Below are positions 26,629 through 33,647 of a DNA stretch of 64,000 bases, piece after piece (the first letter of the stretch is position 1; the number at the start of each line of letters is the position of its first letter). This stretch comes from Hamadaea tsunoensis DSM 44101. Its GTDB lineage: Bacteria; Actinomycetota; Actinomycetes; Mycobacteriales; Micromonosporaceae. The DNA lies in the NCBI RefSeq assembly GCF_000428945.1, contig NZ_AUAX01000014.1, positions 186,001 to 250,000 on the forward strand. The letters are read 5' to 3'. A program made the translations under genes and the position numbers. Below the pieces are notes generated by a model. The model was not told the origin of the DNA. It was given only the letters and a program-made list of their open reading frames with translations, and did not search any database.

Positions 26629-27264
26629 TCAGCTCCACTTGACGGGGCGGGCGTACTTGCGGCCAGTGGCGTCATTGATCGCGGGTGGCAGCTGCGCCTT
26701 ACTCAGTGCGGATTCCCGGATGTAGAACACGCCGGCGCCTTGGATGGATCGAAACCGGGGCTGGTTGGACGGCGGCAAGGCCACATACACCGGGCGGTTG
26801 GGTGCGATGCGTTGGAGGGATCGGACGGCCGGGAGCATGTCGGAGTCGGCGCTGATCAGCAGGGAGACGTCGCCGACGCCGAGAGCGGCGTCCTCGACCA
26901 TGGCCACGCCGAGGGCGACGTCGGTCTCCTTTTCCTCGTAGGTCTGGTACGTCGTGGGGCAGGTGCACAGGAAGTCCTTGCGGCAGACCTTGCACCGGCC
27001 GATGGTCTTGTTCCTGAAGCGGCCTACGCGCACGTCGACCAGCGCGCCGTTGTGAGTCCGGAGGGCGTCGAGGTAGGTCGTCTGGTTCGCGGCGGCGGCT
27101 GGCTCTTCCTTGACGATGGCCGTGAAGTAGCGCACGACCTGCACCTGGTCGTGGGGGCGCAGCTGACGCACCAGCTCGACGACGTCGAGCCACATGTACT
27201 TGCGCCGGTACGCCGACTTCATGCCGTAGTACAGGTTGAAGCCGTCGATGTATGCGGTCACCAT
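26629..27264 (-). CDS. NYN-domain (PIN-like) nuclease
   Basis: A protein of about 211 residues of the NYN/LabA type, whose members are metal-dependent RNases. The acidic motifs are present: TAYIDGFNLYY at the start, KETDVALGVAM in the middle and LLISADSDMLPAV later. An inserted CKVCRKDFLCTC segment could bind zinc. The start may be TTG 27270 or ATG 27264; AAGGGGTGAG lies upstream. It stands alone between the giant nuclease gene and a possible small RNA. In a variable island such a protein could be an RNase effector or a toxin-like component; this is inference. Confidence 0.85.
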   Translation of the reverse strand: MVTAYIDGFNLYYGMKSAYRRKYMWLDVVELVRQLRPHDQVQVVRYFTAIVKEEPAAAANQTTYLDALRTHNGALVDVRVGRFRNKTIGRCKVCRKDFLCTCPTTYQTYEEKETDVALGVAMVEDAALGVGDVSLLISADSDMLPAVRSLQRIAPNRPVYVALPPSNQPRFRSIQGAGVFYIRESALSKAQLPPAINDATGRKYARPVKWS

Positions 27265-27370
27265 GGCCAACTCGAACTCACCCCTTCGATCGGTGCTCCG
27301 AGTCGCGCGTGGCGGATGGCTCGGGTCGCGTATGCAGCGCTTTCAGTGGTGTTCCCGGCCGGGAGCGTGT

Positions 27371-27433
27371 ACTGTCCCCGGTAGACAACGGCGAGAGATA
27401 CGCCGAGGACGGCCCCGCAAGGGGCCGTTTTTT
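27371..27433 (+). ncRNA. Possible small RNA or leader ending in a canonical terminator
   Basis: A -10-like TACTGT (27371-27376) is followed about 33 bases later by a textbook intrinsic terminator with a run of T. No open frame of note lies between. A transcript of about 50 nt would result. It could be a regulatory RNA or an attenuated leader upstream of the XRE gene. No family is recognised. Confidence 0.35.
27409..27433 (+). terminator. Intrinsic terminator with T-tract
   Basis: ACGGCCCC-GCAA-GGGGCCGT is followed directly by a run of T. This is the only terminator in the window with a proper U-tract, and it reads forward although no forward gene precedes it closely. Confidence 0.85.
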
Positions 27434-27599
27434 GTGCTTGCCGGTCCGCGCCGCTGCGGAGAGCGACCTTCCGAACCATCCTCCGCCGCTCCGCTGACCG
27501 CTTGACCAGGATCTTCCACCCAAGCGTGCTGAGCCGTTTCCGAAATCCGATCACCATGTTCGGCTTCCGGTACCGCGTGTTCTCCATCATGAGCGAGGG

Positions 27600-27644
27600 T
27601 TGTAGTGTTCGTCAAGCGGATGCTAGCGTTTCCGTTATGGAAAC
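27600..27644 (+). promoter_or_regulatory. Leaderless promoter and start-codon operator of XRE gene
   Basis: TTGTAG (27600-27605) and TAGCGT (27624-27629) are spaced 18 bp, and the -10 ends 7 bases before the ATG, as expected for a leaderless transcript. An inverted repeat GTTTCC-N5-GGAAAC (27628-27644) covers the -10 edge and the start codon, a natural autorepression site. Confidence 0.55.
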
Positions 27645-28848
27645 ACCTCGGAGTCTCGTCGCCGCAAACGTCGCCGCCCTGCGCCGGCAGCAGGGCCTCG
27701 GAGTCCGTGGCCTGTCCGAGCGTCTGGAAAAGCTCGGGCACCGCATTCTCCCAAGCGGCATCACCAAGATCGAAAAAGATGACCGGGCCGTGTCAGCGGA
27801 CGACCTCGTCGCCCTCGCGCTAGCTCTCCGAGTGACGCCCAACCGCCTGCTCCTGCCCGTAGAACAGCTAAACGATCACATCGCCCTGACACCCGAGGTC
27901 CACACCACCGCCGCACAAGCCTGGAAATGGGCCCTGGCACAGGAGACCTTCGAAGCCGTACTTCCCGGCGCCCCCGTTGGCACGCACGGCGCCGAGCACG
28001 ACTTCTTCCAAGCATCCCTCCCACCGGCCGAGGCGAGGCGCCGCAGCCAGCCCGCAGTCCAGGTCGCTGACGCGATCAGCCAGCACATCGGCCGGCTCGT
28101 GGAGAACATCGCGCGTCTGCACGAGGCTCAAGAGGCTGGCGCCGAGGACGAAGCCAACGAGACCGGCGACGAACTGCTACTAGCGGTAAATCTGCTGCCC
28201 CGGCTGATAGCCGACCTTCAAGATCAGATAGAGCGGACGATCTCGGCCTCGCCCCTCTCCGACGAACCGGAGTACGGCAAAGCCGTATTCGCCTCCCTTG
28301 TCGTCCATGAGCAAGCACTCGGACGCCTACTCGCCGCCCGGCAGCAGTCCTACCTTGCGCGCGAGTCTGAAGCCACCTACGAGCATGCGCACTTCGATCG
28401 ACTCCACCGACGCGAGGAAATCCGCGCGCACTTGGCGACCGCCACAGAAAGCGGTGACAGGGAAGCCGCCAAACAGGCTGCCTATGCGCTCGCCGAGGCC
28501 GACCGCGAGGTCCATATGACAGAGGCCGTCAGGCAACACTCCCACGAGCAGATCGACCGAGCGGACCACGCCCTCGCCCGAGCGCAGAGCGAGCTCTTCC
28601 AGACCCGGCGGATCATGCTCATCCGCAACATCCTCCCGCCGCAACTGCCGCCAGACCTGCGGTACATCGACGAACTTAACCTCTCCGAAGAGCGCGATGG
28701 CCAACCGCCCGTTCCGCTCCGATTCGCGAAACTGGCAGCACGCCTCGCAGCGACGCAACACCGCCTAGGCGTCGGACCCCGGCCATCTCCGTTCGCCCAA
28801 GTCGCCCGCCGGCTAGCCGGTCTCGATAAGCCGGAACGCATCGAGTAG
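27637..28848 (+). CDS. XRE regulator with long coiled-coil C-terminus
   Basis: A 403-residue protein. Residues about 5-75 are an XRE HTH (LGVRGLSERLEKLGHRILP, GITKIEKDDRAVSADDLVAL). The remainder is highly charged and helical with probable coiled coils (QSYLARESEATYEHAHFDRL, EADREVHMTEAVRQHSHEQI). ATG 27637 is chosen over the longer frame from 27502 because METPRSLVAANVAALR is a typical start and a leaderless promoter lies just upstream. The length of the helical part is unusual for a simple repressor and may mediate assembly. It is the last gene before the attachment site. Confidence 0.8.
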   Translation: METPRSLVAANVAALRRQQGLGVRGLSERLEKLGHRILPSGITKIEKDDRAVSADDLVALALALRVTPNRLLLPVEQLNDHIALTPEVHTTAAQAWKWALAQETFEAVLPGAPVGTHGAEHDFFQASLPPAEARRRSQPAVQVADAISQHIGRLVENIARLHEAQEAGAEDEANETGDELLLAVNLLPRLIADLQDQIERTISASPLSDEPEYGKAVFASLVVHEQALGRLLAARQQSYLARESEATYEHAHFDRLHRREEIRAHLATATESGDREAAKQAAYALAEADREVHMTEAVRQHSHEQIDRADHALARAQSELFQTRRIMLIRNILPPQLPPDLRYIDELNLSEERDGQPPVPLRFAKLAARLAATQHRLGVGPRPSPFAQVARRLAGLDKPERIE

Positions 28849-29243
28849 CTCTACCGTGGACCGCATCGCTTCCAGCGTGTTATCACGTCGACGGCCCAAT
28901 CGATCATCGGTCGATGTCGTGCTTGCAACGATGGACCTATTCGGGATCATTTCAAGATCGGCTTCGCGGATCTAGCGAGCGTCGAGAGGCCGCCTCCACG
29001 CCGTAGCCCGCTTCCAAGCCACGCGGCCAAGCGGACAACCTGTAAGGGGTCGCGACTACCGGGCGAAGTAGGACAAGTCGCGTCGCGGAGTTCATCCTTA
29101 ACGCGACAGCCACAAGATCATCCGTTAAGGCAGCCGTTAAGAATGAGCTTCACAGCCGGTCAAGAACGACCAAGGTTGACCAAGAATGAAAGCCCAGGTC
29201 AGGGTCCTATTTGGTGCGCAACTGCCCAATTTCCAAGGGGCAC
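28849..29243. other. Non-coding stretch before attachment site
   Basis: No convincing gene. The right part contains short repeats that look like integrase arm sites, listed separately. Confidence 0.5.
29096..29184. repeat. Candidate integrase/excisionase arm-site repeats
   Basis: CCTTAACG (29096-29103) is the inverted copy of CGTTAAGG (29124-29131); CCGTTAAG recurs at 29134-29141. Three tandem 10-mers follow, GGTCAAGAAC, GACCAAGGTT and GACCAAGAAT (29158-29187), exactly one helical turn apart. Their place, 60-150 bp inside the attachment site, fits arm-type binding sites. Confidence 0.45.
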
Positions 29244-29279
29244 AAGGGATTAGGGGTTCAAGTCCCTGGCGGCGCACCA
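29244..29279 (+). other. Attachment site: 3-prime fragment of tRNA-Lys
   Basis: The sequence carries a T-arm with GGGGTTCAAGTCCC followed by an acceptor strand and CCA (CTGGCGGCGCACCA). This agrees with the 3-prime end of actinobacterial tRNA-Lys as I recall it. The 5-prime half of a tRNA is absent. Such fragments remain at one end of elements that integrate into tRNA genes, with the intact tRNA at the other end, here beyond the left edge. It marks the switch from mobile cargo to ordinary chromosomal genes. Confidence 0.75.
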
Positions 29280-29374
29280 AATCGGAGCCGCTCATTCGTC
29301 GAAAGACGGGTGGGCGGCTTTGATGCATTGTGGTCGGCGATGCACCTCAGCGGGCTCACCGGAATCAGCTGGTT

Positions 29375-30286
29375 TCAGCTTGCGGCGGTGGCGGGCCGCG
29401 CCAGATCTTCAGCGGGCCGGTCCGATCCCAGCAGATCGAGGAAGGCCGACGCGGCCGGCGTACGGCTGAGGAGGCGGGAGACGACGTACTCGACGCGCAT
29501 GGGAGCGTCGCTGACCTCGACCGTCACCACCCCAGCGAGCCGGGGCGCGTACGCCGAGGGCAGTAGTGCCACGCCGAGGCCCTGCTCGACCAGCTGGGCC
29601 ATGAGGTCGGGGGTGGTCACCTCGAAGGCGACGTCGCGGGTGACTCCCGCGGCGGCGAACGCCTGATCGGACTGGGCTCGCCCGGCGGTCCCGGCGGTGA
29701 AGTCGACGAAGGGCTCGCCGGACAGCCGGCGCAGGTCGAGCACTGCTGCGCGGGCGAGCGGGTGTTCGGGGCCGAGGACGGCCACGAGGCGGTCGCCGGC
29801 GAGTCTGCGGGCCTGGACACCGACCGGTTCGACCGTGGCGGGCAGCCCCAGGAAAGCCACGTCGAGGATGCCTTCGCGTACCTGGTCGACGAGTCGCTCG
29901 CTGGCGTCCACCCGCAGACGTACGTGTACCGACGGGTGCCGGCGGCGGAACTCGCGCAGGGCGGCCGGGACGTCGACCGCGGCGATGGTCGGGATCAGGC
30001 CGATGACCAGTCTGCCGCGGACCACGCCGACGGCGGCGGCGACCTCCGCGGCCGCACGGTCGGCTGCTTCCAGGCATTGGCGGGCGGCCGGCAGGAACGC
30101 GTCACCGGCGGGGGTGAGGCGGACCCGGCGGCTCGTCCGCTCGAACAGCTTGCCGCCCAGCTCGCGCTCCAGGCGGGCGATCTGGTGGCTGAGCGCGGAC
30201 TGCACCACCCGGCACTGTTCCGCGGCCCGGGTGAAACTGCTCGTCTCGGCGACCGCGACGACGTAGCGCAGCTGCTGAAGCTCCAT
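29375..30286 (-). CDS. LysR-family transcriptional regulator
   Basis: A 303-residue LysR protein starting MELQQLRYVVAVAETSSF, with the winged HTH in residues 1-60 and a periplasmic-binding-like effector domain (RGRLVIGLIPTIAAVDVPAA). The ATG at 30286 was chosen over an upstream extension because the family invariably starts near this point. It is divergent from an MFS exporter and shares an operator-bearing 79-bp region with it, so it very likely controls that transporter. First chromosomal gene after the attachment site. Confidence 0.92.
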   Translation of the reverse strand: MELQQLRYVVAVAETSSFTRAAEQCRVVQSALSHQIARLERELGGKLFERTSRRVRLTPAGDAFLPAARQCLEAADRAAAEVAAAVGVVRGRLVIGLIPTIAAVDVPAALREFRRRHPSVHVRLRVDASERLVDQVREGILDVAFLGLPATVEPVGVQARRLAGDRLVAVLGPEHPLARAAVLDLRRLSGEPFVDFTAGTAGRAQSDQAFAAAGVTRDVAFEVTTPDLMAQLVEQGLGVALLPSAYAPRLAGVVTVEVSDAPMRVEYVVSRLLSRTPAASAFLDLLGSDRPAEDLARPATAAS

Positions 30287-30288
30287 AG

Positions 30289-30311
30289 ATCCATCTTGCT
30301 TCACGATGGAT
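30289..30311. promoter_or_regulatory. LysR-type operator
   Basis: Perfect 7-bp arms ATCCATC and GATGGAT separated by 9 bp lie between the divergent LysR and MFS genes, immediately upstream of the LysR start. Confidence 0.6.
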
Positions 30312-30365
30312 GGGGTGACAAACATGTGTTGGACTCATGGATCATGGCGCGGCAAGACTACGAAC

Positions 30366-31565
30366 ATGTCGATCCACCCCGTACGCCCATCGTCGCCGGC
30401 CCGCGGCTGGCTCGGCGTCGCCGCCATCACGGCCAGCCTGTTCGTCTTCATCACCACCGAACTCATGCCCGTGGGTCTCCTCACACCGCTGAGCAACAGC
30501 CTGGACGTCTCCGTCGGCATCGCCGGCCTGACGGTGACGCTGTACGGCGTGTCCGCCGGGCTCGGCGTACCGTTCATCGTCGCCTGGACACGCCGGATCA
30601 ACCGGAGAACGCTGCTGATCGCGCTGCTCGCTGTACTGGTGCTGGGCAACCTGATCACCTCTATTGCGCCCACCTTCCCGCTGCTGCTGACGACCCGGCT
30701 GGTCATGGGCTTCGCCAACGGCGTGTTCTGGGCCATCGGCGTGGGCATGGCGATGCGCCTCGTACCCGAGCACCGCGCAAGCCGAGCGGCAGCCGTCACC
30801 CTGTCCGGCATCTCGATCGGCACGGTCGTGGGCATCCCGCTGGGTACGCTCCTGGAAAGCCTCACCGACTGGCGGTCCACGTTCCTGCTCTGGAGCGGCC
30901 TCGGCGCGCTGGCCCTGCTCTCGGTCGTCGCACTCGTCCCGTCCCTGCCCTCGGCGAACGCGGTCCCGGTACGCGAGGTCTTCGGACTGCCCCGCCACAA
31001 CGCCCGGCTGCGTCAGGTGATGCTGATCGTCATGCTGTTCGTGCTGGGCCACTTCGGCGCGTACACGTTCATCCGGCCGTTCGCGGAGACGACCACCTCC
31101 GCGACGCCGGGCTTCGTCACCGCTCTTCTGATCATCTACGGCCTGGGCGGCGCGGCGGGGAACTTCATCGCCGGCCACACCGTGACCCGGAACCTGCGGG
31201 CCAGCTTCACCGTCGCCTGCGCCGGGCTCGTCACAGCCCTCCTCGTGATGCTCGTCATCGGCGACCGGCCCGCCGGCCTGATCGCCGCGGTCGTCCTCTG
31301 GGGACTCTCCTACGGCGCCATCAACCTGTGCCAGATCAACCTGACGCTCGCCGCCGCGCCCGGCACGTTCGAGGCCGCCATGTCGCTGAACACCATGGCG
31401 TACAACACTTCCATCGCCATGGGCGCCCTGCTCGGCGGGCTGGTCGCCGATCACTCCTCGGCCGGCGTACGCGCGGCGTTCTGGTTCGGCACGGTGCTGA
31501 CCTCGGCTTCGCTCCTGGTCACGCTGGCCACCCGGCCACGGCGCGCCATCGCCCCGCAGACCTGA
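30366..31565 (+). CDS. MFS transporter, drug-efflux type
   Basis: A 399-residue protein with about 12 membrane helices. It resembles the DHA1-type exporters of the AraJ/PbuE group (ELMPVGLLTPLSNSLDVSVG in the first helix region, RLVMGFANGVFWAIGVGMAM, then the SGISIGTVVGIPLGTLL motif). The ATG at 30366 begins MSIHPVRPS. The substrate is not predictable. Divergent pairing with a LysR regulator suggests inducible export of a toxic compound or metabolite. Confidence 0.9.
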   Translation: MSIHPVRPSSPARGWLGVAAITASLFVFITTELMPVGLLTPLSNSLDVSVGIAGLTVTLYGVSAGLGVPFIVAWTRRINRRTLLIALLAVLVLGNLITSIAPTFPLLLTTRLVMGFANGVFWAIGVGMAMRLVPEHRASRAAAVTLSGISIGTVVGIPLGTLLESLTDWRSTFLLWSGLGALALLSVVALVPSLPSANAVPVREVFGLPRHNARLRQVMLIVMLFVLGHFGAYTFIRPFAETTTSATPGFVTALLIIYGLGGAAGNFIAGHTVTRNLRASFTVACAGLVTALLVMLVIGDRPAGLIAAVVLWGLSYGAINLCQINLTLAAAPGTFEAAMSLNTMAYNTSIAMGALLGGLVADHSSAGVRAAFWFGTVLTSASLLVTLATRPRRAIAPQT

Positions 31566-31607
31566 TCCCTGTTCCCTCGGTGGGTCGCCGCCGGAGCCTT
31601 CCCCGGG

Positions 31608-32042
31608 TCAGCCCCGCAGGGTGGCGATGGCCTTCTCGATGCGCCGCCGGCGAGTCTCCGGCTGCTTCGCGCTTTCGATGGCGCGCACATGCTCGCGCTT
31701 GTGGCTGTAGGCGAGACCGTCGTACGCGGCGCGGGCGACCGGGTCGCCGTCGAGTGCCTGGGCGAAGTCCTCGGGCTCGACGACGACCCGCGGCTCCGTG
31801 TCGAGTTCCAGCTCGACCTCGACTTCCTCGCCGATCGCGACGCCGGCGGCCTGCCGGTTGTGGTTGCTGAGGCCGAGTAGATGCCGGCCTCGCAAGATGG
31901 CGACCCGGCTCTTCCAGGAGTGCCCGTTGACCGTGATGATCACCGGCGGTCGCGCGCCCCCGCCGAGCGACTCCACCACCGCCACCGGGACTTCCAGCCC
32001 GTGCATGGGCTCGGGCGGCTCGACGAGGGCGCGAAACTTCAC
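31608..32042 (-). CDS. DUF1905 / YdeI-OmpD-associated protein
   Basis: A 144-residue protein with two parts. A DUF1905 beta-barrel N-terminus (MKFRALVEPPEP, VIITVNGHSWKSRVAI) precedes a C-terminal YdeI/OmpD-associated helical segment (AYDGLAYSHKREHVRAIESA then ETRRRRIEKAIATLR). The family is widespread and of unknown biochemical role. It is convergent with the MFS gene. Confidence 0.85.
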   Translation of the reverse strand: MKFRALVEPPEPMHGLEVPVAVVESLGGGARPPVIITVNGHSWKSRVAILRGRHLLGLSNHNRQAAGVAIGEEVEVELELDTEPRVVVEPEDFAQALDGDPVARAAYDGLAYSHKREHVRAIESAKQPETRRRRIEKAIATLRG

Positions 32043-32090
32043 GGTGTACCCCTAACCGGTTTTGAGGCTCAGGTCATCAGGATAGATCGG

Positions 32091-32504
32091 TCATTCCGCG
32101 TACGGCTGGCCCTCGGCCTGGGCACTGTAGCCGATGCTCCAGATGTAGCCGTCCGGATCGGCGAACGTGCCGCCGTATCCGCCCCACGGTGTTGCCGCGG
32201 CGGGCTTCAGGATCGTCGCTCCGGCCTTCTCGGCCTCCGCGAGGATCTCGTCGACCCGTTCCTCAGTACGCACGACGTAGGTGAGGGCGAGTCCGCTGAA
32301 GCCGCTGCCCTCGGGACTGGTGCCCATCTCGGCGGCCAGGCCCTCACGGCCGTAGAAGCCGACCAGCGGACCGCCGTCCAGGGCGAAGAACACCGACAGT
32401 CCGAAGTCGCGTTCGATCGTCCAGCTCAGACCCTCGGTGTAGGACTGCTTGGTCCGCTCCATGTCCCCGACACCAAGAAGGATCGAGCTCACGTTCGCTT
32501 TCAT
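32091..32504 (-). CDS. VOC (glyoxalase-like) protein, internal start
   Basis: A 137-residue VOC-family domain (MKANVSSILLGVGDMERTKQ, SGLALTYVVRTEERVDEIL, GGYGGTFADPDGYIWSIGY). ATG 32504 is preceded by AAGGAG at 7 bases, a better ribosome site than most in the window. Members include glyoxalases, dioxygenases and antibiotic-binding proteins; which of these is not evident. It is in the same frame as the upstream LysR gene. Confidence 0.8.
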   Translation of the reverse strand: MKANVSSILLGVGDMERTKQSYTEGLSWTIERDFGLSVFFALDGGPLVGFYGREGLAAEMGTSPEGSGFSGLALTYVVRTEERVDEILAEAEKAGATILKPAAATPWGGYGGTFADPDGYIWSIGYSAQAEGQPYAE

Positions 32505-33518
32505 CTTTTTCTCCTTGGTGGAAGATCCGGCTGAGCGCCTGTCGATCTCAGTCTTCAAGGAGTCCGGACGCCGAACAACGACGCCTTCGGAATGATGCGA
32601 TGAGTGCGGCTCATCATCGGAGAGCAGCGCCTCGCGCTGCGCGAGAACGGCTCGGACGAACGACGTCAGCATGACCGTCTCGGCATCGGTACGCCACAGA
32701 AGCCCCCATTCCACAGGGGCCGCATCGATGATCGGCACGAAGGCCAGGCCCGACCGGCTGTAGTGGTAGCGGTCGCCGGCCGCCCAGTTTCCGGCGATGA
32801 AACCGCCTTTCCCGGAGGCGACCTGCGACCAGGCCGTCTCCCACTCCGACACCGCGGAGCCGCGCAGAATGGGACGTCCCCCGGGCGTACGCGCCGGAAG
32901 GTGATGATCGATCCAGTAGTCCGGCGTTCCGGCGACGGTCAGCATGCGTACGTCGGCCAGGTCTTCCATGCTGATCGCCGATCGTTGGGCGAAAGGATGG
33001 CCGGCGGCGATGACGAGCACCCGGGGCAGCGAGAAGACGATCGGCCCGGCGGTCAGGCCCGCCTCCTCGGCCGGGCGGACGGTGAGCTGGAGGTCGAGCT
33101 GACCGGAGTGCAGACCGCCGAACGGATCGCTGAGCGGCACTTCGCGGATCTGGACGTCGCAGTCCGGGTTCGCGGCGGCGAACGCCGTCGCCGCCGCCAG
33201 GACGAGATCCCCGGACCAGGCTGCCTGCACACCCACGCGCAGCACCCCGGCGAGCCCTCGCCCCGTCGCCGATGCTCTGGCGACGGCGTCCTGGATCTGC
33301 CGGTACCCGGGCACCAGGTCCGACCGGAGCTGTACGCCGAGATCGGTCAGCCGCACCATCCGGTTGTTGCGATCGAACAGCGGAGCTCCCAGCCTGCGCT
33401 CCTGCTTCTTGATCGACTGACTGACCCGTGACTGGGTCAGGTGCAGCCGCTCGGCGGTCCGTCCGAAGTGGAGTTCTTCGGCGAGCGTCAGGAAGATCTC
33501 GATCTCTCGCAATTCCAT
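32091..33518 (-). CDS. LysR regulator read through into a VOC domain (fused frame)
   Basis: One uninterrupted 475-residue frame. Residues 1-300 are a LysR regulator (MELREIEIFLTLAEELHFG, HLTQSRVSQSIKKQERRLG; effector domain RGLAGVLRVGVQAAWSG). A disordered, charged stretch (SDDEPHSSHHSEGVVVRR) has no stop and leads straight into a glyoxalase-like domain. The VOC part has its own ATG with a strong ribosome site, so the cell may make the VOC protein separately as well as a fusion. Loss of a LysR stop codon is the simple explanation. Start 33518 fits the LysR family. Confidence 0.8.
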   Translation of the reverse strand: MELREIEIFLTLAEELHFGRTAERLHLTQSRVSQSIKKQERRLGAPLFDRNNRMVRLTDLGVQLRSDLVPGYRQIQDAVARASATGRGLAGVLRVGVQAAWSGDLVLAAATAFAAANPDCDVQIREVPLSDPFGGLHSGQLDLQLTVRPAEEAGLTAGPIVFSLPRVLVIAAGHPFAQRSAISMEDLADVRMLTVAGTPDYWIDHHLPARTPGGRPILRGSAVSEWETAWSQVASGKGGFIAGNWAAGDRYHYSRSGLAFVPIIDAAPVEWGLLWRTDAETVMLTSFVRAVLAQREALLSDDEPHSSHHSEGVVVRRPDSLKTEIDRRSAGSSTKEKKMKANVSSILLGVGDMERTKQSYTEGLSWTIERDFGLSVFFALDGGPLVGFYGREGLAAEMGTSPEGSGFSGLALTYVVRTEERVDEILAEAEKAGATILKPAAATPWGGYGGTFADPDGYIWSIGYSAQAEGQPYAE

Positions 33519-33647
33519 CTGATGCCCACACCTTGTCCGCTGGTAAGAGCCTTGGTTGACGCGTACTCCCGGAAGTTGCCGGCTTGAAAGGATGCTCATT
33601 GAAATGGCCGCGCCCCCAAGGGAACACGGCCATCCGGGTGGCCCTGC

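Noticed and set aside
29215-29279. Functional tRNA gene
   Set aside because: Only T-arm and 3-prime acceptor are present; D-arm and anticodon arm cannot be drawn. GGTGCGC pairs with GCGCACC by chance symmetry but the middle does not fold as a tRNA.
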